Source of the DNA: Ilex aquifolium
Lineage: Eukaryota; Streptophyta; Magnoliopsida; Aquifoliales; Aquifoliaceae
Direction of reading: 5' to 3'
DNA length: 64,000 nt
Assembly: GCA_951799425.1 (NCBI GenBank)
Contig: OX637399.1
Span: 14,190,501 to 14,254,500, forward strand
Shown: positions 1 to 10,286 of the stretch, piece after piece
Layout: each line of letters begins with the position of its first letter
Numbering within the stretch: the first letter of the stretch is position 1
Translations under genes and position numbers: made by a program
Notes under the pieces: generated by a model
Told to the model about the DNA's origin: nothing
Databases searched by the model: none
Seen by the model: the letters and a program-made list of their open reading frames with translations, nothing else

Positions 1-942
1 TACATATAGAAGTTTGTATTTTTGCATTTTCCTCTCCATTTCAGTTGTAGTTAGCTTTAAATATCTTGTAATCTTTAATTCTTGTACGTTAATCTTATTT
101 ATTTCAAGTTTAGTTCCATGTTCTTGAATCTACCATTAATGCATTTAAGTTTTCTTCACTTCAAGTTTTAAAATGGGTTTTGAATATTTTTCTTCATAGT
201 TCAAGTTTTCTTGCATTAGTTCAAGTTCCATGTTTCATTTCTCCATTATGTCTCTTTACATGATGCGTGTCTTTCCTTTTACCATGAGTAGCTAGATTTT
301 TAAGTTGGCTAATCCAAGGGAGTCCTCCTCTTGAGTGTGCCATTTCAACTCATTTTCTTTCCTTATCTCAGAGTATGATGGTTCGATTTGACTGGGTTGA
401 GAGTGGATGCGGTTGTGAGTCTTTGATATCCTGTAGGCCTGGTCACGGGTTATGCTTGGATCCTCACCTCCATTTCATCCCTAGCTTCCCACGAATCAAT
501 CGTTCATATAAGCTCTATTCGAGGAATGCTTCGAGTTGATTTGGGATTCCCATTGGAATGAACCCTTTGGATTAGCCAACACTTGTTTTATTTCATTTTC
601 ATCAAGAACACAAAATCACAAAAACTCAAACCAACTACAAGATTTTACACTTTTTCCTTTTTACAAAATCACCTTCACACAATTCCCTTCCTTCCCTGAG
701 GAGACGACCTTGGAATACTCATTCCAAGTAAAACACGACAAGCAAAAGACTCCTTGCGCTTGGGGAGCACTTTTGTTCATTTCCCACATTTCCCATTTCA
801 TACATTTCATTTCCACCAACATTTCGTTGCCCCATTTCCCACATCATTCCGAGGGAGAGTGACACTCCCTTCGCACCTACATCATATACACATTGAGGGA
901 TGATTTTAGGAGGTTAGGAACAACAACGATTTTGATCAAGCA
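1..942 (+). repeat. Athila-type LTR (F family), 3' part, plus orientation
   Basis: This is the downstream part of an F-family LTR that starts before the window. It shares long stretches, in the same order, with 6430-7416 and 44280-45159, and in reverse complement with 31591-32650, 38678-39740 and 52813-53800. Landmarks are the block around GGATTAGCCAACACTTG, the CTGAGGAGACGACCTTGG block and GAGGGAGAGTGACACTCC. It ends in ATCAAGCA, the same terminus as the LTRs ending at 7416 and 45159. The next bases (GAAGA, then minus-orientation LTR sequence) suggest it inserted into another F LTR. No coding capacity is seen. Confidence 0.75.
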
Positions 943-1560
943 GAAGACATTATCAAGAATTGAAGATTGTAGCTAAGCTAATGCAAGAAAACATAAACTA
1001 AAAGAGAATGCATTTAATACCCATTTCAAGCTAAGAAATTGAAGAACATAGAAGCATTAATGGTGAAAGCTTTAATGGAAGGCTAAACTTGAAAACAACT
1101 TGAGATAAATGGCATTAAAGGCATTAGAGGAAGCTTAGAAAGATCTTACATGAAATTACAATGCAATGTATGGAAGGAAAATGGAAAAACATTAACTTCT
1201 CTCTCTAACACTATTCATCTTCTTCCTTGACTCCCTCTCTCTATATTACAATATATATTCTCTAATGCAGAATAATGGGGTCTTTTCACTCTAAAAATTT
1301 CCATGGAGTCATGCCATAGCTGTGTGATGTGATCTCCTTCCCTAGGGCTGCAAAAGAGTGGGCTGGACAAGGTAGGTGCAGACCTTGTCTGCACACCCAA
1401 CATCTCTTCTCTTTTCTCTCCTCATTGATCACCAAGGCTCCAAAAGTCTAACAAGAGGTGCAAGAGGGATGTCCATGGTGTTGGGAGTGTCAGAGGCATT
1501 ATATTCTGTCCAGGAAATCCGACATCTCTCAACAAATCTCAAAGATTTCAAACAATAGGT
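943..1560 (-). repeat. Athila-type LTR (F family), minus orientation, inner part
   Basis: Read on the minus strand this matches the middle of F LTRs such as 32390-32870. It includes the AATACCCATTT(T/C)AAGCTAAG block, the CACTATTCATCTTCTTCC block and the AGCTGTGTG block. It is probably the same LTR as 2483-2933, split by the foreign insert at about 1561-2482. The left boundary is the end of the plus-oriented LTR at 942. The right boundary is approximate. Confidence 0.6.
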
Positions 1561-2482
1561 CTCCACCACTGCTTATCTCAAAAATACCAACAAAAGTTCC
1601 ATGTGGATTCGACTCCGGACTCAAACCGGATTATTACTATAGCTTGACCGCCTACACTTAGGTGTACACATTTCGGATCAAGTCAACTTACTCCCTTGCC
1701 TTTTTGCTTGTCCAGTTCCTTTGTACCTGGTTACCCAACGTGACATGATCATGGAGCATGTGGGTCAACGGAGGCGAGCGAGGAGTTCTGATCCTTTGGT
1801 TAAGAGGGCTAGGCTGGGGGAGAGTAGCTTAGACCCAGCCTTAGGCATAGGTGCTGAAACCGAGGTTCCTCTTATCGTTGGCGAGGCTTTGCCAAAGCCG
1901 AGCTCCACTCTTGCACCTGAGGCATTGTCTGCTGCTGCTGTGGTGCCGGTGTCTGAGCCTGTGCCTACGGCTGAGGAGGTGTAGGTGTCAGAACAGGAAA
2001 CTGGTGTCGGGGAAGCCATAGTGGGCACGGTTGTGGTTAACCCGGTGGGAGGGCCACTTCGGCGGGGTTCCTCTTCTGTTGGAGTTGTGGGGCCCAGCTC
2101 AGGTCATTCCCCCTCAACCTCGGTTGTCGACCTCGAGGGAAGCTTGCTCAGAGAAGTGGGCCTGAGTAGCCGCGCGCTAATGGACTTGATCCCACAGGCT
2201 GACCTGCGGAGTTCTGTTGACCTTCCTTTCCGAGCTCGGAGCCGAGAAGCGCTCCACGCCCTTCTTGAGGCAGGACCTGCCCTTCCCTTTACTTCTCCTT
2301 GTTTTTACTTTGTGAGGTTGTGATTTTTATTTTTTTCCTCAGACGGCGACGCACGTTTGTGCTCTCGGGAAGGAGATTTATTACCTGAGGTATGACGCTC
2401 ATTAGAGGGCAGCCGAGCTTCGGGAGGTTCACTGACAGAATACCGATCTCCTGAACTGGGGTCTAGCCACTGAGAACGAGAT
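1561..2482 (+). mobile_element. Inserted Tat/Athila-like retroelement fragment
   Basis: Positions 1590-1685 look like the U5 end typical of plant Ty3/gypsy LTRs (GTGGATTCGACTCCGGACT, then a block ending GGATCAAGTCA). Two adjacent reading frames follow, from ATG 1745 to 1984 and on to about 2323. They are rich in Ser, Pro, Ala and Val with a short basic patch (KRARLGES), a composition like the N-terminal gag region of Tat-lineage elements and like the minus-strand ORF at 52477-52791. No catalytic motif is visible. Both edges are inferred from where the surrounding F LTR similarity stops. Confidence 0.4.
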
Positions 2483-2933
2483 GGGGCAATCTGGGCAAAA
2501 CCTTCCAGAAAGTTGATGCAAACCTTCCGGAAGGTTTGTGCAAGAACAGTTGAAAAAGCATTCTAGTAAGTAGAACCTTCTGGAAGGTCGATGCAAACCT
2601 TCCGCAAAGTTCATTCCAGTAGACAAAACCTTCCGGAAGGTTTTGGCAGTGAATAGACAGACCAAGTGCAAACCTTCCGGGAGGTTTTCATCCAATTTGC
2701 CTTTTTTTTGGTTTCTTCACCTTCCAATCCTTCCTTTAAGCTATCCCCTCATTTCATTGATTTCAAACACTTCAATGGGGGCTTAACTCAAGCCATTTAC
2801 ATCTTTTCACCTACATTTACACAAAACTCCATGAAAAGAGAAGATTAAACGCATTTCTCCCCAAATTCACAACAAAAGCAATATAAAAAGGGCATAACAA
2901 CATACAATATATGCAATGTTTTGTGCTAATCAC
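2483..2933 (-). repeat. F-family LTR U3 end with palindrome array
   Basis: This is the U3 end of a minus-oriented F LTR, closing with TTGTGCTAATCA at 2933. Positions 2496-2688 hold about six copies of the 16-bp palindrome AACCTTCCGGAAGGTT, perfect or with one or two changes (perfect at 2521 and about 2627). The spacers resemble those in the array at 43637-43848. The rest of U3 (2700-2900) matches 43440-43610 in reverse complement. It belongs with 943-1560. Confidence 0.75.
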
Positions 2934-3369
2934 ACCCCCCAACTTGAGCTTTGCTAGTCCCTAGCAAACATTAGTTCAAACCACAAGCTATAAACTAAAA
3001 CAGAATCCATTCATACAAGTAAATGTCCTAACACTCAAAATTCAAAAAACACATTGCAATTAAAAATAGACTTGGGCAATGATAAAATGTAACAACTGTG
3101 GCATTTTCATTGATCATTCTCAAAAATTCATTACAATGGGTTTGAGTTTCAAAACAAAATGGCCCAAAACCTAAAGATACTTCTACTGGCCGACAAAAGT
3201 AACCCTAGCTATGTATAATCTGAACTCAAAAGAAAACAAAATACAGAAGTCATCCTAATCACCCCTCCATCACTGTCATCATGAAAGGCGTCCACCTTTC
3301 CTCCCTATCTTGGCTACTAGGGCCCTCCCCGCCCTTTTTGCGGGAGCTCGTGCCTGTAGGTGGTGGGGA
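2934..3369 (-). mobile_element. Athila-like internal 3' end (polypurine tract, hairpin), truncated
   Basis: Directly after the LTR edge, the minus strand has a polypurine tract (TTGGGGGGTG, 2934-2943) and a hairpin at 2950-2968 (TTTGCTAG, loop TCC, CTAGCAAA). Both also lie at the 3' LTR of E3 (33262-33297). Beyond this the sequence is AT-rich non-coding internal DNA until it breaks abruptly into Tekay coding sequence at about 3340-3370. The rest of this element is missing. Confidence 0.6.
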
Positions 3370-3483
3370 CTCGTGAAGGTGCTGTGGCAGAACCGGGGAG
3401 TGGAAGAGGCGACATGGGAGCGCGAGGACACCGTACGTGCCAATTATCCTTTCTTGTTTGAGGATAGAGGTACATTTTTATAG
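3370..3483 (+). pseudogene. Tekay polyprotein, C-terminal chromodomain fragment
   Basis: The last 37 codons of a Tekay-type polyprotein are present, ending in TAG at 3481-3483. Frame +1 from 3370 reads LVKVLWQNRG, then [10 protein letters not shown], and ends EDRGTFL. This is nearly identical to the C terminus of the intact polyprotein at 23088-27710 and belongs to the C-terminal chromodomain typical of Tekay/Del chromoviruses. Everything upstream has been lost, so this is a truncated 3' end, still attached to its own polypurine tract and LTR. Confidence 0.85.
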
Positions 3484-3565
3484 TCATTTCCTATTACATG
3501 ACTGTAGCATATGCATGGGATTGCATGTATGTGTGTGTGTGAATTTCGGGGACGAAATTCTTTTT

Positions 3566-3578
3566 AAGGGGGGAAGAA
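3566..3578 (+). other. Polypurine tract of truncated Tekay element
   Basis: AAGGGGGGAAGAA lies directly before the LTR start TGTAAAACCC. It is identical to the tract on the minus strand at 22995-23007 in element E. It is the expected primer for plus-strand DNA synthesis. Confidence 0.85.
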
Positions 3579-3968
3579 TGTAAAACCCGAGTAAATTTAA
3601 ACTTTTTTGTGAATAAGGGAAAAAGGTCATTTGCCATCCTAATGCGTATTTGAGATACTCATGTTCTAGACCTCGGATGAGGAAATGGAGTTCACCGTTG
3701 GATTCGTATCACGAAATCGAGTCACCCTGTCAAATTTCGTCGAATTATGAGATAGTCGAATTTTTGCATGTCGTTCGAGACGACTGCGTGGCGAATGACA
3801 TTTTAAAGGTCCCCATAAATATATTTTATATAATTTCCTTATAATTGGATTAAATTTCAAATAAAATTAATTTGAACTTAAACCGGGATGTAATGAATCG
3901 TTTCGGGGCGAAAAACGGACCCAAAAGTAGTAAACGAGCGGTGCGATGTGGACCGCACAATCTAAGGC

Positions 3969-3976
3969 TATAAATA
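3969..3976 (+). promoter_or_regulatory. Putative TATA box of the Tekay LTR
   Basis: TATAAATA in the context GGCTATAAATATCG lies 390 bp into the LTR. The same distance and context hold in E (minus strand, 30210-30219 and 22596-22605), which supports it as the LTR promoter. Confidence 0.6.
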
Positions 3977-4360
3977 TCGAAAAATATCTGATTTTTTCAG
4001 ATATTCTTCAGCTGAAACCAGTGGGTTTGTTGGCTGAAAAACGTGGGAAGGAGGAGAGAAAAAAAAGAGAGAAATCCAAACTTGTTTCTCAGATCTACGG
4101 AGTTCCGTCGGTCGGAATTCTTCGAACCAAGAATCAAAGTCGATCTCCTCGACGAGGGCTACGTCTACGTACCAAGAACGAGGGATTTCACTGAAGATTC
4201 CAAGGGGATATTTTGAAGAAATCAAGTTCTTGGGCTTTGGTTGGTAATTTTGGAAGTTCTATCACTTCCTCCACGCTACAAGAGGTAGGGTTCTTCCTAC
4301 TTTGGTTTATTCCTATCCTTTTGGGCTGTTTTAAGGGGTGGTTATGTGCTTGCATGTGGG

Positions 4361-4740
4361 CTGTCCAAGGGTTGTCCAAATGGACTGAAAATGGACTATT
4401 TTTAGTGGGTGAATGTGTCTTGCATGTGGGCTGTCCAAGGGTTGTCCAAATGGACTGAAAATGGAATGTTTTTAGTGGGTAAATGTGTCTTGTATGTGGG
4501 CTGTCCAATGGTTGTCCAAATGGACTATAAATGGACTTTTTTTGGTGCCCAAATGTGGACTATTTTTGTGTCCAAATGTGGACTGTTTTTGTGCCCAAAT
4601 GTGGACTGTTTTGTGCACTAATAAGGGGCTGTTTTTGGACTGTTTTATGGCCTATATAGGGGTTGGTTTTATGGCCTATATAGGGGCTGTTTTGGTGGCT
4701 TATATAGGAGCTATTTTGTGGCTTATATAAGGGTCGTTAT
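4361..4740 (+). repeat. Composite tandem repeat inside the Tekay LTR
   Basis: Three copies of a 70-bp unit start at 4361, 4431 and 4501 (each begins CTGTCCAAGG or CTGTCCAATG). Then come about three copies of a roughly 25-bp unit built on CAAATGTGGACT (4548-4612), and four copies of a roughly 32-bp unit built on GGCCTATATAGGGG (4649-4735). The three blocks share GTGGGCTGT/GTGGACTGT words, so the shorter units may derive from the 70-bp unit. The open frames across this stretch are repeat artefacts. Confidence 0.85.
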
Positions 4741-6063
4741 GTGGGCTATTACATGGGTTGTTTTGTGTTATATTGTGCCTTTGTGATCAAGTGTGTTAAT
4801 TGCATGTGGTTATACTATAACATGCTTGAATGATGTGGTTAAATGAAATCATATGCATATGATATAAATTGCCATGGTAGACTTGGATATGTAGAAATTG
4901 TTCATTTGGCATGCATTGCAGTATGGACATGGAATTGGCATCACATTCATGGGCATGAGTCATGAGTGTGGGTGTGTGAATACATGGTTAATCAAACACC
5001 ATTATTGGTGATTGATATGTGGAATCGGTAAAGTCGGATCGAAGATCCCATTGAGCCGCATGTTGCATGGAAAACTTGTGTCGGGTATAGCAAGAAGGGG
5101 TAGATCCCCCCCTCGGGTGCAAGACCCGACGACTTGGTTATACACTCCCCTGTGGTGAAATTCCGGAAAAGTGTAGTATGGTATATGGAACCGGCGGTAT
5201 AAAAATCCGTTGCCTAACAAGACACAAGATTTTAATTTATAAAGTACTCATTCAATGAGTAACACCCATCAATGATTGGTTTTATAATGAAACAACTTTT
5301 ATTCCAAACGATCATTGGATGAATTTTTCGTCAAATGACGGTTCATTTCACAAGTGCATTGCATTGTGTTGTGGGAGTCGGTGAGGACTCGGGTTGAAGT
5401 TGCATGAGTGAGTCTCATCTCATTTCATGGCATGACATTATGATTTTTCAACATGGAATTGCACGTTCTTGTTGAAATGGATATAGAGTGTTATCGTTTG
5501 CATGTAAACATTACATATGCACATAGGTGGGGAGTAGCCTCTGTAGGAAATACTCTACTGGGCGTGGCTCACCCTATACGGGAAAACATTTCAAGTGCGG
5601 GATTCACTCCGGTGGATGGCTCTCATACGGGGCCGCAAGAGTGAAGAAAACCGATTTGTGGCTTTATAACCCCCTTTTGTAAAACTTTTGGAGCAAACTA
5701 TGTTTTTGGGCATGTATATGTAAAAGAATTGTAATCGAACTGTTATGGACTATTTTTGATACAACATTGCATGTTTTGATAATGGTATGGATAGTTGGAC
5801 CCGGTGTGGCCAATGTTTACTTATAAATGGACCCAGTGCGGTCATTGTTTTATATTGGACCTCGGATGGGTCATGTGAAGTTATATTGCACAGGTTGGGT
5901 TTTGGGTAGAGCTCCCTGTACAAAGGAGACTCTGCCCGAATTTCTTTAAGTTGTGGACCCCGGTAAATGGGGCATAACAGTGTGATATTGAGTTACTCGG
6001 TATCTACAGGTATTCCACGGGTTGATGGGTAATCAACGGACCCCCGAATTTTGGGGTGTCACA

Positions 6064-7416
6064 GGTAGGTTCTGCCCATAAGTGCCAGAACGCCTGCAAC
6101 TCATGCTCCACTTGCTTCGGGGTCCCACCTATGATTCTCTCACTTGTCCCCTGACATATTCTACATACATACATGTCTCCTACACCCCAAAGTCAGCCTT
6201 GGAAGATGGAGGATAGGAAAGGGGGAGAGAGAAGGATAGAGGCATGGTGGGTGCAAGCTAGGCTTGTCCTAGCCTGTCCAAAGCCAATCAACTCACCTCC
6301 CATTGATGGGAGGCCTGCACACAGGCTATGGGGAGCCTCATGGACGAAAATGCATAATCTCTACACCATATATTCAGCATTCACACAAGCTTTGAAAGAG
6401 GGAGGCTATCTAAGCTTATGAGTAGTTTAAGAGAGATAAGTTAGATTTTTTGCATTTCCTTTACCCATTTTCACTTGTAATCTTCTGTAAGACTCTTGTA
6501 AGCTTCATCTATTGCACTTAATGTCATTATTTCCAGAGTATTGCAAGTTTAGTTATGCATTCTAGATTCTACCATTGTTGTATTGAGTTGTTCTTGCACT
6601 TCAATATTTACAGCTGGGTTTTCTCTGCAACTTTTTCATTTTGGTGTGAAATGAATTTCCCTTTGTAGTTTACTTCTTCCTAGCTTTAATATATGTTCTA
6701 AGTTTCATTCTCAACTCATTTTCATTTCCATTTCTTCTACATGTCTCTTTACATTATGCATGTCTTTCCTTTTATTATGAGTAGTTAGATTTTAAGTTGG
6801 CTAATTCAAGGGAGAACTCCTCTTGGGTATGTTAAATCAACTCATTTTTCATTCCTCCTTGTAGTGTACGTTGATTTGGTTTGACTAGGTTGAGTGTGGA
6901 CATGGTTGTGAGTTCTTGATACACCGTAGACTTGTCACGGTGTATGCCTGAATCCTCACCTCCATTTTAGTCTCACGCTTCCTATGAATCAATCAAACAT
7001 CTAGACACCATTGGAGGAAGGTCTTGAGTTGATTTGGCATTCCCATTGGAATGACCTCTTCGGATTAGCCAACACTTGTTTCCATTTCATTTTCTATCAC
7101 AAACTTCACTCACCAAAACAGAAACCCAAAGATTTTACACTTTACCATTTTCACAAAATCACCTTCACACAATTCACCTTCCTTCCCTGAGTAGATAACC
7201 TTGGAATTCCCATTCCAAGTAAAACACGACATTGGAAGATTCTCTCTACGCTTGGGAAGCAACTTTGCACACACACACATTTTGTTCATTCCACACACCC
7301 GTTTTCCCATTTCTTGCATCGAACCCGAGTGAGAGTGACACTCATCCACACACATAAGCCATATACACATTGAGGGTTCATGTTCGAAAATTAGGAACGT
7401 TGGAAAACATCAAGCA
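6064..7416 (+). repeat. F-family LTR, 5'-truncated, plus orientation
   Basis: This matches 43880-45159 and 1-942 in the same orientation. It includes GGGGTCCCACC near its start, the TAAGTTGGCTAAT block, GAGTGAGAGTGACACTC and the ATCAAGCA terminus at 7416. The U3 and palindrome array are missing on the left, where the Tekay LTR abuts. The next bases, GAAGG, continue into another F palindrome array, suggesting that this LTR landed inside a palindrome. Confidence 0.75.
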
Positions 7417-7845
7417 GAAGGTCGATCAAAACCTTCCGGAAGGCTTTGCTTACTGTTGGGCACCACTGTCTAGTAAGGAAAACCTTCCGAAAGGTATTAC
7501 CTTTGCTGCAAAACCATTCATTTGCTCCAAAACTCACATCCACTCCAACTTTCCTCAATTCCAAAACATTTTAACATCCTAACTATGAAATCTAACCTAT
7601 CAAAAACTTGAACTACACATATGAACCACAATTGATTGATCATGCCTAAAGTCTTTTTCGAAATTGCAACATGATTTAAGATTTTGACGTTTTTAAAGTA
7701 CAAGACATGAATTTCTAATTTACACTACCAAAATGAATACCCAAAATGTAACACATAGATTCAAAAGCAAGGGCATTCCTAAATCATATCGAATATCGAA
7801 AGTTGAGTCATATTCCCCTATCCTTTAAGCATAGGGCTATGAAAC
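7417..7845. repeat. F-like palindrome remnant and unresolved internal DNA
   Basis: 7430-7495 holds two AACCTTCCGGAAGG-type palindromes, as in the F U3 array in minus orientation. The rest (7500-7845) is AT-rich with no coding potential that I can support. It could be the U3 and 3' internal end of the old element E0, because E0-like internal sequence resumes at 10120 after the solo LTR. That assignment is uncertain. Confidence 0.35.
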
Positions 7846-10119
7846 TGTAACGCCCCAAATACCACCCTGGACGGCATTACATTCTAAAACCATTTATACC
7901 ATGAGAGCAACTAATAAAAATCCATAAATAACCGGGGGTCCTTAATTTAACGAAATTTGGGCATAGTCTCTTTTGTTCGGGGAGCTCCACCCAAAACACC
8001 ACCTGTGCAATTATACTACATTGACCACACCGGGTCCATTGATTCATAAAAAAAATACTTACAACATTATCCAAAAGAATATGCCAAACAATGGCATCTA
8101 CATCCCAAAAGAATTAAATTACATTTGGCAGCGGAAACCTAAAAATAATGTTAGACTTTACATTGCCTCAAAAGGAACTTCCTAGTTTATCACAAAAGAA
8201 AATAGAACACTAAGCGTCTCCCTCGGGATCTACGTTCCCTTCTATGGGAGCTTCCCAATGTCCCGGCTCATCAGTTCTGAGCTCCTCCTCTAGACAAAGA
8301 CCTGAAATATGTTGTTTGTAGGGGGTGAGCACTAAGCTCTGTAGCAACATTCCTCCCAAATTCGAACAAGGTTTATAAAAGTATATAAAATGGTCGGTCT
8401 CATTTCACAAATAACATATATAACATTTGAAGTAAAACGAGGACATTTAAACAGATCTCAAGTTTAGATAGCAACAGTAATTGAAATTGATAAATAAACA
8501 CAATATACCATTGGTAATCCATTCTACCATAAACCGTTTCCAACAAGTTCTCGCGGAATCTCATACTTCCCGAAACTCTTGTCGAAACCATTTTTGGTAC
8601 AATGCACGATAACTCACACTGAATGTCCGACACAACCCACGTTACTAATCCGTGATCATTAGTGATAGGAAAAGTTCATATCCACACGGCGTATAAAGGC
8701 GTCTACCCACTCCATGTGGTAGGAAAAGTTCATACCCGCGTGGCATACAAAGACGTCTACCCACTACATGATACCCGGTCAATAGTAATCCATGTTCGTA
8801 TCATACAACCACGCAAGAGATAAAATACCAACAAATATCTCACATAACCAACAATACCATAAACCCCCAATTTTTCAAGCAAATTCCATAAAATCCACAA
8901 ATCCATCATGAGACAATTTCAAATAAACAATGAAGAAAAATACAAGAGATCATGCACAATAGCATTTCAATACTCGACACAAAGCACTATAGTTTTCAAA
9001 GCCAAATTTGAGTGAAGATAGAGAGAGAAATCCATGTTTCTCACAGACTAAGGTTTTTATGGCTCTCTACCCATAACTTTTCTCAAAACATAATAAAGTT
9101 TGCAATAATACCAAGAGACAAGGAACCCATAGCAAATAGATATGATTAGAAGTCGAAATCATACATATATAATAACCCTAGCCTCAATGTAAGTGAATGG
9201 AAGGAAACCTCTACCTTTTTAATCCAAAGCTCCAAGCAAGACCCAAGCTTTAAGGACTCCCTTAGTCCCTTTTCTTGCTCCCTTGTTACTTTCTCCTAGG
9301 GTTCTAAGAGTTTTGAGTGAGAGTGAAGTGAAAGTATAGAAGAGAGAATGGGTGGAGAAGTGGGTTCTTGAAAAACTAGGGTTTGATTTTCTTGGAAGTG
9401 TAAAACCCTCTTGATCTTGTGTTTTTCTCCTCTTAGGGTTCTAAAGTGTTTAGGATGAGAGTGGAGTGAGGAATGGGGCAAATGAGGGCTTGAGGTGGTG
9501 TTTTAAACCCAAAAATCTCGACTTTTTAACTGTTCGGCGAGTGTCAGAGAAAGCGTACCGGTACCGCGTACCGGTACGGTTATGCTACTGGAGTTGGGCG
9601 TACCGGTACGGTTTGACTGACAGATTTTTGCTCCGACTTCCAGTGCAGTTTTGACCCATTTAGAGGTCGAATTGGAAAATTTTCATGATATACACTTTTG
9701 TAGCCCTAGATGTCTACCATCTACTGTCCAAATTTCAGATCCATTGGAGATCATAATAAAAAGTTATGACCTAAATACTAGAAGGTGTCCCAACTCCTTT
9801 TTACCCAAATTCTCTCTAAGTGTGTTTTCACTCCGGAATACTTCCTAACTTCCAATACACCGCATATTACCTCTCCCAATGTTTTTCGAACTTCCGGATC
9901 CAATGGAGAACTTATTTTGACCTAAATTCATTTAGAAACTTACATAATCCCTCTTCTCAAGCTTACACACCTTCGAAACTTAAACGTTACAATCCATTTG
10001 TCTCCCAAGTATTTATTCCTACTATTACAATCTATTTAGTTTATTCTTACATCATTGCTTATATTAGAATTACTAGAAAATTATATTACTAGATTAATCT
10101 AAACATGTGGGGGTTTACA
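7846..10119 (-). repeat. Solo LTR G1, target duplication GAAAC
   Basis: This 2274-bp solo LTR starts TGTAACGCCCC and ends GGGTTTACA on the plus strand, flanked by GAAAC at 7841-7845 and 10120-10124. It shares blocks with the three other G solo LTRs: CACCCTGGACGGCATTACATTC, GGGGTGAGCACTAAGCTCTGTAG, and the block around CAATGCAGTTTTGACCC. It carries one double and one single CGTACCGGTACG palindrome (9554-9578, 9599-9610). Orientation follows that of G2 and G4, whose TATA boxes lie on the minus strand. Confidence 0.9.
9554..9610. repeat. Palindrome array in G1
   Basis: Two CGTACCGGTACG units are joined with one extra C (9554-9578). A single unit follows at 9599-9610, 45 bp after the first. The spacer contains CTACTGGAG, like the spacers of G2, G4 and E. 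Confidence 0.9.
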
Positions 10120-10286
10120 GAAACACATCGTTCAAATGCCCGAACCAAGCACACATGAGCAACACCATGGCTTTAAATGCTAGTCTAGAGTATGCACCTA
10201 CACATTCATTTTCAAACTCGTGTGTGTGTGCAATGGACATGTAATTTAAGCAGTTACACAATGGAATTCACATTCACTTTGGCTAT
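10120..10286 (-). mobile_element. Element E0 internal DNA between insertions
   Basis: This non-coding stretch matches the E3 internal region around 33510-33680 (CTCGTGTGTGTGTG, ATGTAATTTAA, TTACACAATGGA). It continues, after removal of E2, at 31551 (CCAAATTAAGG, matching 33683 on). It shows that G1 and E2 inserted into the 3' internal part of one old Athila-type element. Confidence 0.7.

Larger units (their letters stand above)
3579..6063 (+). repeat. Tekay-type 3' LTR (relative of element E)
   Basis: The LTR is 2485 bp. It starts TGTAAAACCC after the polypurine tract and ends GGGGTGTCACA. The first 400 bp are a diverged match to the LTRs of E (20521-22994, 28143-30606), including the GACCTCGGATGAGG block and the CTATAAATA promoter. 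The middle holds tandem repeats (4361-4740) that E lacks. The 3' flank (6064 on) is F LTR sequence, while the 5' flank of the truncated body is Athila internal DNA. No target duplication can be recovered. Confidence 0.8.

Noticed and set aside
4213-4730. Frames with WTVQ/CMWAVQGLSKW repeats
   Set aside because: They are translations of the 70-bp and shorter tandem repeats in an LTR.
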